Assembly: GCF_022458895.1 (NCBI RefSeq)
Contig: NZ_JAINFL010000004.1
Span: forward strand, 930,001 to 994,000
DNA from: Roseihalotalea indica
GTDB lineage: Bacteria > Bacteroidota > Bacteroidia > Cytophagales > Cyclobacteriaceae
DNA: 64,000 nt
Direction of reading: 5' to 3'
Within the stretch, counting starts at the first letter, position 1, and each line of letters starts with the position of its first letter. The translations under genes were made by a program, and so were the position numbers. The notes beneath the pieces are model-generated. The model was not told the origin of the DNA. It saw only the letters and a program-made list of their open reading frames with translations, and ran no database searches. Below are positions 47,911 through 57,540 of this stretch, piece by piece.

Positions 47911-49364
47911 TGAGATATTTTTTTGTAACGATTTACCTTACCCTTGGCTCTTTTTTTCCGATAAGCCAGGCACAACAGGTTGCTGCTTCGGAAGACTCTA
48001 CCCAGGTATTTGATTTTGACCAGTATTATGAGTTAGTACTGGCGTATCATCCGATAGTTCGTCAGGCCGCATTACTTTCTCAGCAGGCCGCTCAGGAGCT
48101 ACGGCTGGCCCGGGGTGGCTTTGATCCTAAACTGGAAGGATATTGGAAAAGAAAGCAATACAGCGGCACCGAATATTATGACCTGAAAAATGGATATCTG
48201 AAAATTCCGGTCTGGTTTCCGGTCGATCCTAAAATAGGTATTGAGCATAACACCGGAGAATACCTCAACCCGGAAAATTATATTTCCAGCAGTACTGATA
48301 ACCAGATGCTATACATGGGAATCGCTATTCCTTTAGGACAGGGGTTGTTCATTGACCAACGGCGGGCTACCGTAAAGCAGGCCCGCCTCATGCAAAACAT
48401 GGCAGAAAACGAGCAGGTGAAAGCCATCAACAAAATACTGCTCACCGCCGCTAAGGACTACTGGGAATGGTATTATGCCCATAGCAATTATCGCTTGCTG
48501 CAACGGGCTATTACCATTGCAGAAGACATTTATGAACGTACCCGGCTGGCCTATCAGTACGGCGAAGTAGCGGCCGTTGATACTATACAGGCACTAATCA
48601 CACTGCAACAAAGAGAAACGGACTTTCAGCAGGCAAACATTGACCGGATACGGGCCACTCTTAATCTAAGCAACCACCTGTGGACTGAAGAAGGTGCCCC
48701 TCTGGAACTTCAGGACAACGTTAGTCCCGACACAGTGCTTACGGCGGATGTGGCGATAGATGAACTAAGCCAACTGGTAGAATTAGCTTATAACAATCAT
48801 CCCGATCTGGTCAAGCTTAATCTCAAACAACAGTCGTTGCAGATTGATCGCCGCTTGACTAAAGAGAATTTAAAACCCAAACTGGACCTTGAGTACGCGT
48901 TGCTCAATCAACCCATCAGTGCTATGGGCGAAACCAGCGACATTACTATCACCAACGATTATAAGCTGGCCGTTAACTTCTCCATGCCGCTATTTTTACG
49001 GAAAGAAAGGGCTAAACTGGCTCAGAACCAACTCAAACTACAAGAGAATGAGTTTGACCGTATGTATACCCGCAGAAACATCGCTAATGACATCAACGCT
49101 CAGTATGCAGCTATCAATGGCACAGTCCGAATTATTGACCAGCAGGCGCAGATGGTCGACAATTATGAGCGATTAGTAGAGGCAGAAAGGTTCAATCTGC
49201 AAAACGGTGAAAGTGATCTCTTTAAGATCAATGCCCAATTAGATAAACTGATTGAGGCAAGACGCAAGCTGCTCAAGCTTCAGTCTGGTTATCAAAAAGA
49301 CTACGCTACATTATACTGGCTAGCTGGTATCCCACAGTTGGGATGGGATGAATCTATTGAGTAA
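47910..49364 (+). CDS. TolC-family outer-membrane efflux protein
   Basis: 484 residues with a signal peptide (to about SQAQQ). TolC features: YHPIVRQAALLSQQAAQELRLARGGFDPKL in the first repeat and NNHPDLVKLNLKQQSLQIDRRL in the second, with long helices and Gln/Leu-rich heptads in each. Two repeats give the usual trimeric channel-tunnel. It is translationally coupled to the adaptor gene; together the three form an export path across both membranes. No cargo gene is adjacent. Confidence 0.94.
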   Translation: MRYFFVTIYLTLGSFFPISQAQQVAASEDSTQVFDFDQYYELVLAYHPIVRQAALLSQQAAQELRLARGGFDPKLEGYWKRKQYSGTEYYDLKNGYLKIPVWFPVDPKIGIEHNTGEYLNPENYISSSTDNQMLYMGIAIPLGQGLFIDQRRATVKQARLMQNMAENEQVKAINKILLTAAKDYWEWYYAHSNYRLLQRAITIAEDIYERTRLAYQYGEVAAVDTIQALITLQQRETDFQQANIDRIRATLNLSNHLWTEEGAPLELQDNVSPDTVLTADVAIDELSQLVELAYNNHPDLVKLNLKQQSLQIDRRLTKENLKPKLDLEYALLNQPISAMGETSDITITNDYKLAVNFSMPLFLRKERAKLAQNQLKLQENEFDRMYTRRNIANDINAQYAAINGTVRIIDQQAQMVDNYERLVEAERFNLQNGESDLFKINAQLDKLIEARRKLLKLQSGYQKDYATLYWLAGIPQLGWDESIE

Positions 49365-49890
49365 GCATGAAATATCCATCTGCCAGATCAGGCCGAGGTT
49401 TTCGGAGTGCAGGACGGCAATAGATCTTTTGGTTACTGATGGGATAAAAAACAAAAATAATTCAGGTCATCGGTTATGCACCGGTCAGCTCCCACTCACT
49501 CTCGACTCCGAGTGGCAGAAATCAAACTCATCAAAGTAAGCAGAAAATGAATCTATTGATGCACCGGAGATGCTCCTCACCCTTAGCCTTGTGTTGCATG
49601 CGTTAGGGCATAAGTATCTGAGTTTCTATTTTCTTTCTCTAACAGCTAACCTGATTGTTCTAGCTAGTTCTTCAACCTCGATCTCGCAGGTGTGGTTAAG
49701 GCGCCAACCACTCCATCTACCTGATTATTAACTCTCTGAAAAAGCTAATCAACTCATTTTTATGGTATTTTTTGCACTGAAAGCTTCAAGATGATCTATA
49801 GAGTATTTCCAATACATTTAACCATTAGCCTTACTGTAAACGGGTTGCTACAAAAGATCTGCATCATCCATAGCGGTACGCGTAGCACTT
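49365..49890. other. Intergenic region, no gene seen
   Basis: About 525 bases between the rightward TolC gene and the leftward DUF4386 gene. Convergent genes usually share terminators here, but only a weak 5-bp hairpin (CACTC/GAGTG, around 49498) is visible. No open frame of weight. Confidence 0.5.
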
Positions 49891-50604
49891 TCATACCTGT
49901 GATAAAGTTTTGGTTGGGCTTGCCCCCACTGGATAAGGTTTCTTTCTGCGAATCAGTAACCAAAAAGCAAACCCCAGTTCTCCAATCGCCATCGGTAGGC
50001 TGAGTACCCTTTCCACCTGTTCGATCAACGTATCATCCACCAGCATGAAAAATTTACCAAGATGGATTACAAAATAACTGATGCCTGCCATGCTAAGTAA
50101 CCATCCTAACCACTGCGGTATATTTTCAGCACGAAAAACCAGGTAAGCCAGGGCCAGCAGATGAAGGCCAAAGATGATCAGTCCGGCCGACCATATTCGT
50201 TTAAATGACAGTAAATGTGCAATTACCAGTAATTCTGAATTAGCTGGTGAGCTGTCTGTAACAAGCGGTAAAATCAGGAAGAGGTGGATAATCGCTACCC
50301 CCAACACAGCCGTGTAAACCAGCCTTAACCCGGATGACACTATTGATATCTTAGGTTCAACCTTTCTGAAATAGTGGTACAGCGCCCAACTCACTATCAG
50401 ATCGCAAAGGAAGATGATGACCCAGCCGCCTATCCCTGCTTGCATTAGCATTACGGATGAGCGAATGTTCTCGAAAGTCGCTCGGGGATTATGCTCCACT
50501 ATCAAACTTTGATGCACGTAACCATATGAAAAGCCGGCGGCCAGGGCCATGATCAGTAGTGCACTTCCGGCTTTCCAGGCGTATTGACTGTTGTTAGTTC
50601 TCAT
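49891..50604 (-). CDS. DUF4386-family membrane protein
   Basis: 237 residues with ATG start. About six hydrophobic helices, including SALLIMALAAGFSYGYV, GGWVIIFLCDLIVSWALYHY, LVYTAVLGVAIIHLFLILPLV and GWLLSMAGISYFVIHLGKFF. The arrangement and phrases (DLIVSWALYHYFRKV, GLHLLALAYLVFRAENIPQWLGWLL) match DUF4386, whose function is unknown. It lies 12 bp after an MDR oxidoreductase gene, apparently one transcript. Confidence 0.88.
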   Translation of the reverse strand: MRTNNSQYAWKAGSALLIMALAAGFSYGYVHQSLIVEHNPRATFENIRSSVMLMQAGIGGWVIIFLCDLIVSWALYHYFRKVEPKISIVSSGLRLVYTAVLGVAIIHLFLILPLVTDSSPANSELLVIAHLLSFKRIWSAGLIIFGLHLLALAYLVFRAENIPQWLGWLLSMAGISYFVIHLGKFFMLVDDTLIEQVERVLSLPMAIGELGFAFWLLIRRKKPYPVGASPTKTLSQV

Positions 50605-50616
50605 TGTTATAGTAGC

Positions 50617-51609
50617 TTAAGATTGTACGTTAATTACAACATTTCCTTTTTTATGCCCGCCAGCGATGTAGGCATGCGCCTGAGCTAACCGCTCCAACGG
50701 AAACTGACGGTCAATGATAGTTTTCAGTTTTCCTGCCTGGAAGATGCCTACGAGTTCGGTGAGCAATGCTCGGAGTTCATTGTCTGACTTTAGACCAGAA
50801 GCGGCAAACTTAGCCTTCTGTCTACCAGCTATCGAAGTGCGAATCATTTGTAGTAAGAGCGAAAACTTCAGTACTGGTGAGATATAAATACCGTACTCGC
50901 TAAGCACTCGCTTACTTTTGCTAAAAGCGCTTTTGCCTACCGTGTCGTATATAACGTCATACTTCTGTCCGGACCGAGTAAAATCCTGTTTATTGTAATC
51001 CATCACATGATCAGCACCCAGCGACTTAACCAGACCGACATTTGCTGAGCTGCAGACCCCGGTAACTTCAGCACCAAAATACTTGGCGAGTTGCACGGCA
51101 GCGGTACCCAGGCTACCGGATGCCCCGTTGATCAACACTTTCTGCCCTGCTTTAATCTGAGCAATTTCTTTAAGGAAATTAATGGACGTCAGGTGACCGT
51201 CACAAAAGGTGGCGGCATCCGTGAAGCTCAGGTTGTCGGGCATAGTCAGGATTACTCCATTCTCCGGTACGGCCACATATTCGGCGTTGGTGCTGAAACT
51301 AAGAGTTGTTTCCCCAAAAACACACTCCCCTACCCGAAAGGTAGTCACTGCTTTCCCAACTGACTCTACAATTCCAGCAAATCCGGTTCCGGGGATGGGA
51401 TTTTTAGGTTTCCTCAGTCCGGTGAAGAGTCGGGCAAAATAGGGTTTACCGCTCAGCATCATACCATCGGCGGTAGTGGCCGAAGTAGCGTGCACTTTGA
51501 CCAGCACTTCATGGGCTTCAGGTTGAGGTTTCGCCACCGTGCTTAGTTGTAAAACTTCTGCATTTCCGTATCCGGTGGCTACGATGGCTTTCATCTTGTT
51601 CGTTTCCAT
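50617..51609 (-). CDS. MDR-family NAD(P)-dependent oxidoreductase (quinone reductase-like)
   Basis: 330 residues. The GroES-like N-terminal half has VLVKVHATSATTADGMML and PGTGFAGIVESVGK. The nucleotide-binding half has INGASGSLGTAAVQLAKYFGAEVTGVCS, a GxxGxxG variant, then HVMDYNKQDF and YDVIYDTVGKSAF. The C-terminus ends LAQAHAYIAGGHKKGNVVINV. The zinc-binding cysteines are missing, so it is a quinone reductase/enoyl-reductase-type MDR protein rather than an alcohol dehydrogenase. It sits between the TolB-TPR-AraC regulator and the DUF4386 gene, all leftward. Confidence 0.9.
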   Translation of the reverse strand: METNKMKAIVATGYGNAEVLQLSTVAKPQPEAHEVLVKVHATSATTADGMMLSGKPYFARLFTGLRKPKNPIPGTGFAGIVESVGKAVTTFRVGECVFGETTLSFSTNAEYVAVPENGVILTMPDNLSFTDAATFCDGHLTSINFLKEIAQIKAGQKVLINGASGSLGTAAVQLAKYFGAEVTGVCSSANVGLVKSLGADHVMDYNKQDFTRSGQKYDVIYDTVGKSAFSKSKRVLSEYGIYISPVLKFSLLLQMIRTSIAGRQKAKFAASGLKSDNELRALLTELVGIFQAGKLKTIIDRQFPLERLAQAHAYIAGGHKKGNVVINVQS

Positions 51610-51732
51610 GTTTCTTGTTGATTGGTTTTGACTTCAAATAATTTCTCAACAAAGAAAATAAAAGCCCGGCAGGCAGGTGTTCGGAAAAGCCTTGAAGAGG
51701 TTCCGAATTATAATTACGAACCAGAAAATGAC

Positions 51733-53517
51733 TCAGGAATGGTTTTTAATGAACTCGCTGGGTGTCACACCCATCTCTTTTTTGAAAAAAGTGTTAAAAA
51801 CGGTTTTGGAGTTAAAGCCGCTTTCGTAGGCTAGCCCGATTAAGGAAATATGGTTGTTGGAGGGGTCAACCGCCAGTTTCTTAAAATGCTCTATCCGATA
51901 GCGGTTGATAAACTCGTTAAAGTTCTTACCAAGTTGCTCATTAATTAACCACGAAAGCTGGTTGGGATGTATTTCCACCTGCTCAGCCAGTAGGCGAAGG
52001 CTAAGGTTGGGATTCAGGAAAGGAGACTCCTGCTCTACAAAGTTCATCAACTTACGGGTATAGGTATTCACAGTTTCCTCATCCAGCAACGGTGCTTTCT
52101 TGACCGACCGTAAGTCCTCAGGACCAATGGTGGGATATAATTTATTGTGAAAGACTAGGTAGCGATCATCCTGCTTAAGTCCATGAGATAGAGGGTCAGA
52201 ATAGCTTAGTAAAAAAATGGATGACTTCTTTGTGAGCGCTTCTTCCAACCAGGCAAAAGCCTCATCATACTGGTTTAGCCACACATAGGCCAGAAAGAGA
52301 TAGGAATGCGCCTGCAAAGAAGTGGTATTGCTCGCGCCCTCTTTCAGTTGAGCAAAGTATTTTTGGGCATTTGATTGACTACCCTGCATAATATAAGTCA
52401 GGCAGGTAATACCCAGCTTTTCATCAGGCATCACAATCTCCTGGGGTAACTTTTCCATCATACTTAGCACCTCATCATAGCGTTGCAGCATAAGCAAACA
52501 ATAAGCCTTCACAATGAGAGCCGGCAGATTCTTGGGATTTTTAGCCAAAAGATCATCCAACTGAAGCCTCGCCTTTTCAAACTCAGCCGACCGATAGGCG
52601 TAATAGGCCTGGTAGAAAAGTGTCTCCTGATTCAGCGGGTCAATCGCCAGGGCCAGCTGAAGATGATGCAGTGCATTTTCCATTTTGCCGCATAACATAT
52701 AAAGGAAAGCCATGTACTGCTGAGCCTCCGGGTAGTTAGGCTTGAGTGCCAATGCCTTAAAGGTATGCTGGGCTGCTTCGCCAAAGTTACAGTCTGTAAA
52801 AAAAGACAGATTGGCCAACTGATAGTGCACCCCAGCATTTTCAGGGTCCTGTTCGTAAGCCTGATGCGTATACATTACTGCTTTGGCCCAGGCCTCTTCC
52901 CGGGGCATAAATTCTGTGGTAGCCATAAATCCATAGGCATCAGCTAACCCTACATAAGATTCCGTATGATTTGGGTCCAGGGCAACCGCCTGCTCGTAGA
53001 AATTGATGGCTGTCTGCACATCCTGAGGATTCCATTTATTGAAGTGATACCGAGCCTTAAGCGAAAAGGCGTAAGCATCCAGATTCTCAGTCTGCTTTTT
53101 CACTAAATGATCTACAATTTCAAAATGACCGAACTGCTCCCGGATTTTTTCGGCAATCAGCAAACTGATTTCGTCCTGCACCTCAAAGATATTTTCCAGC
53201 TTACGATCCCATGATTCTGACCAGAAATGAAAATCCTCCGCAGCTTGTATCAGCTGGGCGGTAATCCGAACCATCCCGTGCGCTACCCTTACGCTTCCTT
53301 CCAGAATAATAGCTACTTTTAATTGAGCAGCTATCTCGCTTAAAGGCATATCTTTGTTCTTGAAGAAAAAAGAGGAAGTGCGGGAAATAACCTTTAAATG
53401 CTCAATCTTTGCTAACGCATTGATGATCTCTTCCGTGATACCATCACTAAAGTACTCATTCTCCGGATCGGAACTCATATTTACAAAGGGAAGTACGGCG
53501 ATGGTGTTGCCATTCAT
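51733..53517 (-). CDS. TolB-like / TPR / AraC triple-domain transcriptional regulator
   Basis: 594 residues from ATG 53517 (MNGNTIAVLPF); a TTG further upstream also opens the frame. Domain order: TolB-like N-domain about 1-130 (AVLPFVNMSSDPENEYFSDG, ITEEIINAL, LEGSVRVAHG, the same pattern found in adenylate-cyclase-linked TolB-like proteins). TPR repeats run about 145-455 (NFYEQAVALDPNHTESYVGLA, HHLQLALAIDPLNQETL). The C-terminal AraC HTH is about 500-592 (LRLLAEQVEIHPNQLSWLIN, ISLIGLAYESGFNSKTVFNTF, GVTPSEFI). No membrane helix. It probably reads a signal through TolB/TPR parts and controls the oxidoreductase and DUF4386 genes just downstream. Confidence 0.92.
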   Translation of the reverse strand: MNGNTIAVLPFVNMSSDPENEYFSDGITEEIINALAKIEHLKVISRTSSFFFKNKDMPLSEIAAQLKVAIILEGSVRVAHGMVRITAQLIQAAEDFHFWSESWDRKLENIFEVQDEISLLIAEKIREQFGHFEIVDHLVKKQTENLDAYAFSLKARYHFNKWNPQDVQTAINFYEQAVALDPNHTESYVGLADAYGFMATTEFMPREEAWAKAVMYTHQAYEQDPENAGVHYQLANLSFFTDCNFGEAAQHTFKALALKPNYPEAQQYMAFLYMLCGKMENALHHLQLALAIDPLNQETLFYQAYYAYRSAEFEKARLQLDDLLAKNPKNLPALIVKAYCLLMLQRYDEVLSMMEKLPQEIVMPDEKLGITCLTYIMQGSQSNAQKYFAQLKEGASNTTSLQAHSYLFLAYVWLNQYDEAFAWLEEALTKKSSIFLLSYSDPLSHGLKQDDRYLVFHNKLYPTIGPEDLRSVKKAPLLDEETVNTYTRKLMNFVEQESPFLNPNLSLRLLAEQVEIHPNQLSWLINEQLGKNFNEFINRYRIEHFKKLAVDPSNNHISLIGLAYESGFNSKTVFNTFFKKEMGVTPSEFIKNHS

Positions 53518-53831
53518 AGTATCGAGTAAATCAAGTATCTTTTCAATCGACAATTACACCCGAAACTCCCCGGTTCAGCCTTTAGTGCCGAATGCTGGTA
53601 ATCACTGCCAGCAAGATACACAGAAAAAATTGAATCAGGGATTTCAGCACATTTACAACGCCCCCTAAATGCTGAACAGCAATTTCGTGTATATGGAACC
53701 GTCCTTATCAGTTGTGAAAAAGGCTCACAATCAAATGATTACACCTAAAATATATTGTTTAAAAGTCGCAATAATTATCTACTTGATAAACAGAAAGCCA
53801 GACATAATACTCCGAAGATCGAAAATCAGGT

Positions 53832-54563
53832 TCATTTTCTCTCGCTTTCAACGGTATACACAAAACTATCGCCTCGATAGTATCCGTAGTTAAACTCTAT
53901 TGGCCGTTCGTTTTTGTCGTAAACCAACCTTTTCCGGAACAACACCGGCTCATCCGTGGTAATATTGAGTTTTTTACAGATAGGCTGAGGGGCTTTTATG
54001 GCAGTCAGTTCTTCAGAAGAGAGGGATGCTCTCACCTGGTATTTTTCCTGCAAAATTTCATAAAGAGGTCTTCTAAAGTCCTCATTGCCTGTCATGCCTA
54101 TAGCGGGGTTAAAATATGAGATGAAGTAGACAAACGGGAAGCCCTCTTTACCTCGCAGTCTTTCCAGGCACAAAACAGGTGTTTCGGGTTTTAAATCAAA
54201 AAATGAAAGCACTCTTTTTTCGGGAACAACCCAGCTCAGATGCAATTCAAAATTATGCACGGTAATGCCCAAAGCCTGCATTTCCTGGGTAAAGCTAAAC
54301 CAGTTTTTGGCTCTTCCTAACACTCCCTTGGTAGAGACTTTCGTTCCGTACCCTTTTTTGCGGGATAATATGCCTTCATTTACCAGCTTGGAGATAGCCT
54401 GCCGAAGTGTGTTTCGAGAAATTTGAAGTTGATTGGAAAGCTCTACCTCGTTGGGTAATAATTTTCCTTCCTGGTATTCTTTTTTTTCAATTAATTCTCT
54501 TAAAAGCTTTTCTGCCTGTATGTGTAGCGGGGTTGAACTATTATGATCTATCTGTAATTTCAC
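53832..54563 (-). CDS. GntR-family regulator with UTRA ligand domain
   Basis: About 243 residues with a GTG start at 54563 (VKLQIDHNSSTPLH), the usual N-terminus of this family; a TTG five codons earlier also opens the frame. GntR winged HTH about 1-75 (IQAEKLLRELIEKKEYQEGKLL, LPNEVELSNQLQISRNTLRQAI, GILSRKKGYGTKV). The UTRA domain that senses small sugars or related ligands fills the rest (WFSFTQEMQALG, PVLCLERLRG, EEPVLFRKRLVY-like TDEPVLFRKRLVYD). It lies after the SusC/SusD/DUF3823 set, replacing the ECF-sigma pair found in the others. Sugar-responsive control of that set is inference. Confidence 0.92.
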   Translation of the reverse strand: MKLQIDHNSSTPLHIQAEKLLRELIEKKEYQEGKLLPNEVELSNQLQISRNTLRQAISKLVNEGILSRKKGYGTKVSTKGVLGRAKNWFSFTQEMQALGITVHNFELHLSWVVPEKRVLSFFDLKPETPVLCLERLRGKEGFPFVYFISYFNPAIGMTGNEDFRRPLYEILQEKYQVRASLSSEELTAIKAPQPICKKLNITTDEPVLFRKRLVYDKNERPIEFNYGYYRGDSFVYTVESERK

Positions 54564-54749
54564 TCTTTTCAGTAACAATTATTAACCTTTTCAACTTTGA
54601 ACAAAGTTATAAAATGTTTCGAGTTAATTGTTCTTTTTAAAAGTACCTTCAGGTGATACCAAACCAAATTGAGGCTTTTTGGTGGGATACAATCATTCTG
54701 ATCAATGAAGAAGTACAAATATGATGATTTTGATGTAGGTAGGAGGATA

Positions 54750-54786
54750 AATCCCCAAAGGCATCACGGTGATACCTTTGGGGATT
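54750..54786. terminator. Strong hairpin between DUF3823 and the GntR gene
   Basis: Two 18-base arms match at 17 of 18 positions (AATCCCCAAAGG / CCTTTGGGGATT), with only the base between the arms unpaired on paper and a small real loop. It begins 18 bases after the DUF3823 stop on the minus strand. It should end or attenuate the SusC/SusD/DUF3823 transcript; GntR then needs its own promoter. Confidence 0.8.
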
Positions 54787-54804
54787 AGAAAACAGGATGT
54801 GCTT

Positions 54805-55560
54805 TTACTGAGTAGTGATCTCTTTAACACTGGTATAGTTGTACACGTTAGTGCTATTCACCTGCTTGTCAATTCGGGCACCTACTCTAAGAAAATACTT
54901 TCTCGTATAATCGGGGAAGCTTCTTTGGGTTCCTGTACCAATTCCACCGGGCCAGCCTGTGGTGATGGAAACAGTTTCGCCCAAGGCAGGCAGGGTAGCC
55001 CCCGTTAAATGGGTAGAAAAGTTGGGGCTGTAACTAAAATCCCCAGCATACTGCGTCTCGCTGACGTATAGCCATACTTCTGCCAGGGCTTGTTGATAAT
55101 CAGGGTTACTCGTGCCCCGGTCAATCTTTACCTGTATGGTTACCGTGCCATCGGCATTCATTACCGGATCGCCCACCCACTCAATGCGCAGGAACGGGTC
55201 AACCGCATAATTTTTCTCAACGGTTCCTTCAATCTTGATGGTTTCTTCCTCCAATGGAACAAACGCTCCTTCGGGTTTGATGCCATATTGCCCCTCAAAT
55301 ACTTTGGTATTATTGAAATGACCGTCCATCATACAATATAGGTAGTAGGGAGTAGGATTCTCACTCCAGCTGTATTCCATCATGGTAATACGGGTGCCGG
55401 TGGTGCCAATTGCCGTCTGGAAGGGTTCGCCCGTTTCCGCATCGACAATTGAACCTTTAAAGGTTTCAGCGGGTATAGCATAGTTATCATCTTCGCAGGA
55501 AGTGATAGCCGCCAGCAGGAGAAATAATAACGCTATGGTTCTGATATTTTTCATGTTCAT
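54805..55560 (-). CDS. DUF3823 lipoprotein
   Basis: 251 residues. Lipobox TSCED near residue 22. Matches DUF3823 in the Ig-like N-terminal part (FKGSIVDAETGEPFQTAIG, GTRITMMEYSW, MDGHFNNTKVFEGQYGI) and the second beta part (WVGDPVMNADGTVTIQVKI, EVWLYVSETQYAG). DUF3823 proteins are found next to SusC/SusD pairs and are thought to be surface glycan-binding accessory proteins; here it follows SusD by 15 bp. Confidence 0.88.
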   Translation of the reverse strand: MNMKNIRTIALLFLLLAAITSCEDDNYAIPAETFKGSIVDAETGEPFQTAIGTTGTRITMMEYSWSENPTPYYLYCMMDGHFNNTKVFEGQYGIKPEGAFVPLEEETIKIEGTVEKNYAVDPFLRIEWVGDPVMNADGTVTIQVKIDRGTSNPDYQQALAEVWLYVSETQYAGDFSYSPNFSTHLTGATLPALGETVSITTGWPGGIGTGTQRSFPDYTRKYFLRVGARIDKQVNSTNVYNYTSVKEITTQ

Positions 55561-55575
55561 GAATGTTGAATTGGA

Positions 55576-57528
55576 TTAAAAACCGGGGTTCTGTTGGCAG
55601 TTCGGGTTCTTGTTGATTTCCGATGCCGGAATGGGCTGGTAATAGTACCGCGTATCAAACGTAAAGATGTACTGAAATCCGGCCCGGGGTTCCTGGAATT
55701 TCACCGACAGGAAGTATTGCTGTGCGTCGGTGGAATAAAACGAATTGAGAATGCGGAAGCGGCGGTTATTCTGCTCCTCGTAAAGAATTCTCCAGCGCTT
55801 GAGGTCCCAGTAGGTCTTATTCTCAAAGGCCAACTCTTTGCGGCGCTCCGTACGAACAATGTCAATAGTATTCAGCTCTCCCTCGCTGGTAAGCAAGTTA
55901 GCACCGGCCCGTTCCCGTATACTGTTGATGTTGTTGTAGGCCACCGACAGGTAATTATCTCCGGAAGCTCCCCCTTCATACAGTTCGTAGGCCGCTTCCG
56001 CCTGATTCAGCAGTACTTCGGCATAGCGGATTTCTTTCCAGCTCTGGGTAGAATTAAACCCATTGGTAACTCCCTCTTCTGATAAATATTTGCGAAGATA
56101 AACCCCACCGATATTACCAAAATCCCAATTAGACACCGGACCGTTAGCACCGGCACTGTTCATAGTTTCGCCGTTCGGGTCGCCCGGGTTCAGAGGAACC
56201 GGTGGGTTTGCCCCTAAGGCCGACGCCAGGTGGAGGTCGGGGTCCGTCAGTTCGTTGCAGTTTCCAATATCGCCTTCATTCGCCAGAGGTAAGATTCCTC
56301 CGCTGGCATCTCCGGTCCAGACCCCGCGACGGATTTCAATCACCTGATTTCGGTAGGTAGACATGGGGAGCATGACCGTGGCCCGTAAGCGAGGCTCGGC
56401 ATTGGCAAATGCGTCTAACGGGGAATCAAATAGGTTATAGTGTCCGCTATCATCAATATTATCGAAACGGCCGTTCTCATCCTTGGCGATGCCGTCAAAC
56501 ATTTCAATAAAGTCTACGGTAGGGTTAACTTCCGAATCATTACCTCCCGTTTTCGTCTGGTTAGGCTGCACCGATTGATCAAAATCGTGAGTAGCGTTGG
56601 TCTCATCGTAGTACTTGACGAAGATGTCTTCGGATGTTTCGTTTAGAAACAGATACTCGAAATTTTCTTTCTGCGCCATCGGGTCATCAGCTTTCCAAAG
56701 GTCTTTGAACAGCGCATATTGATTAGATTCAACTACCAGTTTAGCTGCATCATAAGCCGCCTGAAAATAATCATTTGCCCGAGCAGCAGGTATTCCGCAA
56801 ATTCGCACGGCAGTACCATTCTGATCCTGCACCTCGTTGACAGTATTATACTTGGCAATACTACCCGCGTAGAGCATAGCACGCGATTTAAAGGCGGCCG
56901 CCACGTATTTGTTTACCCGACCCCGAGCCGGTGAAAATTCGGGTAGGGTTGCAATGGCGGTGTCCAGGTCAGCCGCAATGAAATCCCAGATGGCCTCTTC
57001 CGAGTCACGGAACAAACGGGTTCCCTCAATATCTACCGAGACCGGATAATCAATCGTACCATCCACCAGGGGAACGCCACCGTAACGTTTGACCAGGGCG
57101 AAATAGGTGAATGCCCGGGCAAAGTGTGCTTCAGCCAGATAGATGTTTGCCTCGACTTCACCTACTTCCGAGGCATAAGCCGGAAGCTTTTCCAGGAGGG
57201 TATTGATGTCGCGGATTTCCGAATATCCTTCGTCCCAGTAGGCGAAACCTTCATTATCTGCTCCCTGAGTATCGCGGCCTACGGCTTCCCCCGTCAGACA
57301 AGCCATTTGTTTATATTGCGTACCACTAAAGTTGAAGCCGGAAGGGTAGTAATATTTAAAATCTTCGATAGGAAGTCGGCTATAGATGCGAGCCATATTG
57401 CTCAGCACACCATCGTTGCTACCGTATACATCATCTTCTCCCAGCACATTGATAGGAGCAATATCGAGGTCGGTACAGGCCGATATAGTAATAAGTAAAC
57501 TTATCGTTAGTATTTTTTTCAATTTCAT
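55576..57528 (-). CDS. SusD/RagB-family outer-membrane lipoprotein (set 4)
   Basis: 650 residues, unusually long for the family by about 120. Lipobox SACTD with Cys18. SusD phrases: YSEIRDINTLLEKLPAY, LAEAHFARAFTYFALVKRYG and the RagB end IRYAEVLLNQAEAAYELYEG, NNINSIRERAGA, VRTERRKELAFENKTYWDLKRWR, YQPIPASEINKNPNCQQNPGF. Extra length is in the middle (about 260-430). It lies 12 bp from SusC. Likely binds a mannan or N-glycan fragment, given the GH92 gene beside the locus; that is inference. Confidence 0.94.
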   Translation of the reverse strand: MKLKKILTISLLITISACTDLDIAPINVLGEDDVYGSNDGVLSNMARIYSRLPIEDFKYYYPSGFNFSGTQYKQMACLTGEAVGRDTQGADNEGFAYWDEGYSEIRDINTLLEKLPAYASEVGEVEANIYLAEAHFARAFTYFALVKRYGGVPLVDGTIDYPVSVDIEGTRLFRDSEEAIWDFIAADLDTAIATLPEFSPARGRVNKYVAAAFKSRAMLYAGSIAKYNTVNEVQDQNGTAVRICGIPAARANDYFQAAYDAAKLVVESNQYALFKDLWKADDPMAQKENFEYLFLNETSEDIFVKYYDETNATHDFDQSVQPNQTKTGGNDSEVNPTVDFIEMFDGIAKDENGRFDNIDDSGHYNLFDSPLDAFANAEPRLRATVMLPMSTYRNQVIEIRRGVWTGDASGGILPLANEGDIGNCNELTDPDLHLASALGANPPVPLNPGDPNGETMNSAGANGPVSNWDFGNIGGVYLRKYLSEEGVTNGFNSTQSWKEIRYAEVLLNQAEAAYELYEGGASGDNYLSVAYNNINSIRERAGANLLTSEGELNTIDIVRTERRKELAFENKTYWDLKRWRILYEEQNNRRFRILNSFYSTDAQQYFLSVKFQEPRAGFQYIFTFDTRYYYQPIPASEINKNPNCQQNPGF

Positions 57529-57540
57529 GATTCCTCCGTT

